Shown here: piece by piece, positions 4,934-5,571 of the stretch
Position numbering within the stretch: the first letter of the stretch is position 1
Layout: every line of letters starts with the position of its first letter
NCBI GenBank assembly: GCA_020718125.1
Contig: DYDC01000190.1
Location: 1 to 5,571, forward strand
Direction of reading: 5' to 3'
Source: Methylacidiphilum sp.
GTDB taxonomy: Bacteria > Verrucomicrobiota > Verrucomicrobiia > CAIQCK01
DNA: 5,571 nucleotides
Notes under the pieces: model-generated
The model's database searches: none
What the model was told of the DNA's origin: nothing
Seen by the model: the letters and a program-made list of their open reading frames with translations, nothing else
Made by a program: the position numbers and the translations under genes

Positions 4934-5554
4934 CTACGGCGTCGCCACAACGGTCTTGGCGAACAACGAGCGCAGCCGTTCCTGCTCGGCCGGCGGCATT
5001 TTCAGGACGCCTTTCTGGAAAAGCGCGTTGAAATACTGTCTCTGCTCGGTTGTGGTCGGCTGCTTCTGCGTGATCTTCGCGTAGATCATCTTTGCCGCCT
5101 GTCCCTCGTCCGGCGACAGGTTCTGGAACGACTGGACTGTGAGTTGGAGCAACTCCTTCTGTTCCACGCCCGTCAACCGAGCCACCTCCAATTGGACGGA
5201 TGCGTTGGTTTGGCCTGCCGGTTCGGACTTGAACCAATTGAAACTCACCAGCCCCTCGCCCGGTGGCCGGCCCACCAGGTAGATGATCATCGCCAGCAGC
5301 GAGCAAAAGACAATGGCAACCACCGCGGCCACCAGTTGGGTGCGCCGGAGGAGACCGTCATAGGTCCGATGCCGCATCCAGTCCGCCCGGCGCTCGTAGG
5401 CCGCACGTGTGGGCGGCACACCCTCGAACGGCATCGCAGGCCGCCGCCCGCCCACGCCCGGCGCAAACGTCGGCGGCAACGCTGTGGTCTCCTCACCGTG
5501 GGCCAGCGGAGGCGCCGGACTCGCCGGCGGACGGAATTCCTCCACGACTTCCAC
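4934..5554 (-). CDS. Single-pass membrane protein of unknown function (start uncertain, possibly partial)
   Basis: From the GTG at 5554 the product has 206 residues. Residues 1-50 are rich in proline, alanine and glycine and are probably disordered. A basic stretch (50-71, many Arg) precedes one transmembrane helix at about 74-95. The positive side faces the cytoplasm, so the C-terminal part (about 96-206) should lie outside. That part is helical and polar, with Gln/Glu-rich segments such as QKELLQLTVQSFQNLSPDEG (132-151), and has no cysteine after the membrane segment. I do not recognise a family. AGGA seven bases before the GTG supports this start, but the frame stays open to the right edge with codons reading GQDEV and then VEVVEEF, so the true N-terminus may lie outside the window. 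It converges on the pyr operon and is not part of it. Confidence 0.7.
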   Translation of the reverse strand: MEVVEEFRPPASPAPPLAHGEETTALPPTFAPGVGGRRPAMPFEGVPPTRAAYERRADWMRHRTYDGLLRRTQLVAAVVAIVFCSLLAMIIYLVGRPPGEGLVSFNWFKSEPAGQTNASVQLEVARLTGVEQKELLQLTVQSFQNLSPDEGQAAKMIYAKITQKQPTTTEQRQYFNALFQKGVLKMPPAEQERLRSLFAKTVVATP

Positions 5555-5571
5555 GACCTCGTCCTGCCCCG

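Noticed and set aside
4767..5306. A 179-codon minus-strand ORF overlapping the membrane-protein gene in another frame
   Set aside because: The alternative frame 4934-5554 gives a clean transmembrane helix and helical domain. This one is Gly/Arg-rich with no features.

Overview
The window is GC-rich bacterial DNA, densely coding and with a strong G/C bias at third codon positions. It carries a pyrimidine-biosynthesis operon on the + strand, flanked by minus-strand genes on both sides. The combination of a PyrR-regulated pyrR-pyrB-pyrC cluster, GTG starts, a small secreted alanine/lysine-rich protein and a DUF4230 protein fits an environmental Verrucomicrobiota-type (PVC group) genome. That assignment rests on general resemblance, not on a database search, and is moderate at best.

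Left part (1-1260): the minus strand carries the N-terminal 208 codons of a protein resembling the helicase-like part of AddB/RexB-type recombination nucleases. It starts at a GTG at 624 and runs off the left edge. Upstream of it lies a short non-coding stretch, then a 116-residue secreted protein (858-1208, minus). That protein has its own good ribosome site, a plausible extended -10 promoter and a clear intrinsic terminator (785-822), so it looks like a single-gene unit.

Centre (1264-4907): a divergent intergenic region of about 275 bases separates the secreted-protein gene from pyrR. Its right half is a textbook-like PyrR attenuator, assembled here by hand. It holds a promoter candidate, a PyrR-binding hairpin with a CCGUGA loop matching the CNGNGA consensus, a possible antiterminator, and a two-tier terminator hairpin with seven Ts that ends six bases before the pyrR ATG. 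The operon then reads pyrR (UMP/PRPP-sensing RNA-binding regulator), pyrB (aspartate carbamoyltransferase), pyrC (class I dihydroorotase), a membrane-anchored DUF4230 protein and a probable 29-codon microprotein. The genes are packed with a 20-base gap, a 4-base overlap and two 1-base gaps. PyrB and PyrC catalyse consecutive steps (carbamoyl phosphate + aspartate to carbamoyl aspartate, then ring closure to dihydroorotate). PyrR bound to UMP is expected to shut the whole operon down by favouring the terminator.

Right part (4908-5571): a convergent minus-strand gene encodes a single-pass membrane protein of unknown function, with a proline-rich cytoplasmic N-terminus and a helical C-terminal domain. 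Its reading frame remains open to the right edge.

I found no tRNA, rRNA, CRISPR array, insertion sequence or phage gene. The least expected items are the complete pyr attenuator, the DUF4230 gene coupled to pyrC, the 29-codon ORF behind it, and a possible leaderless promoter at the AddB-like gene.
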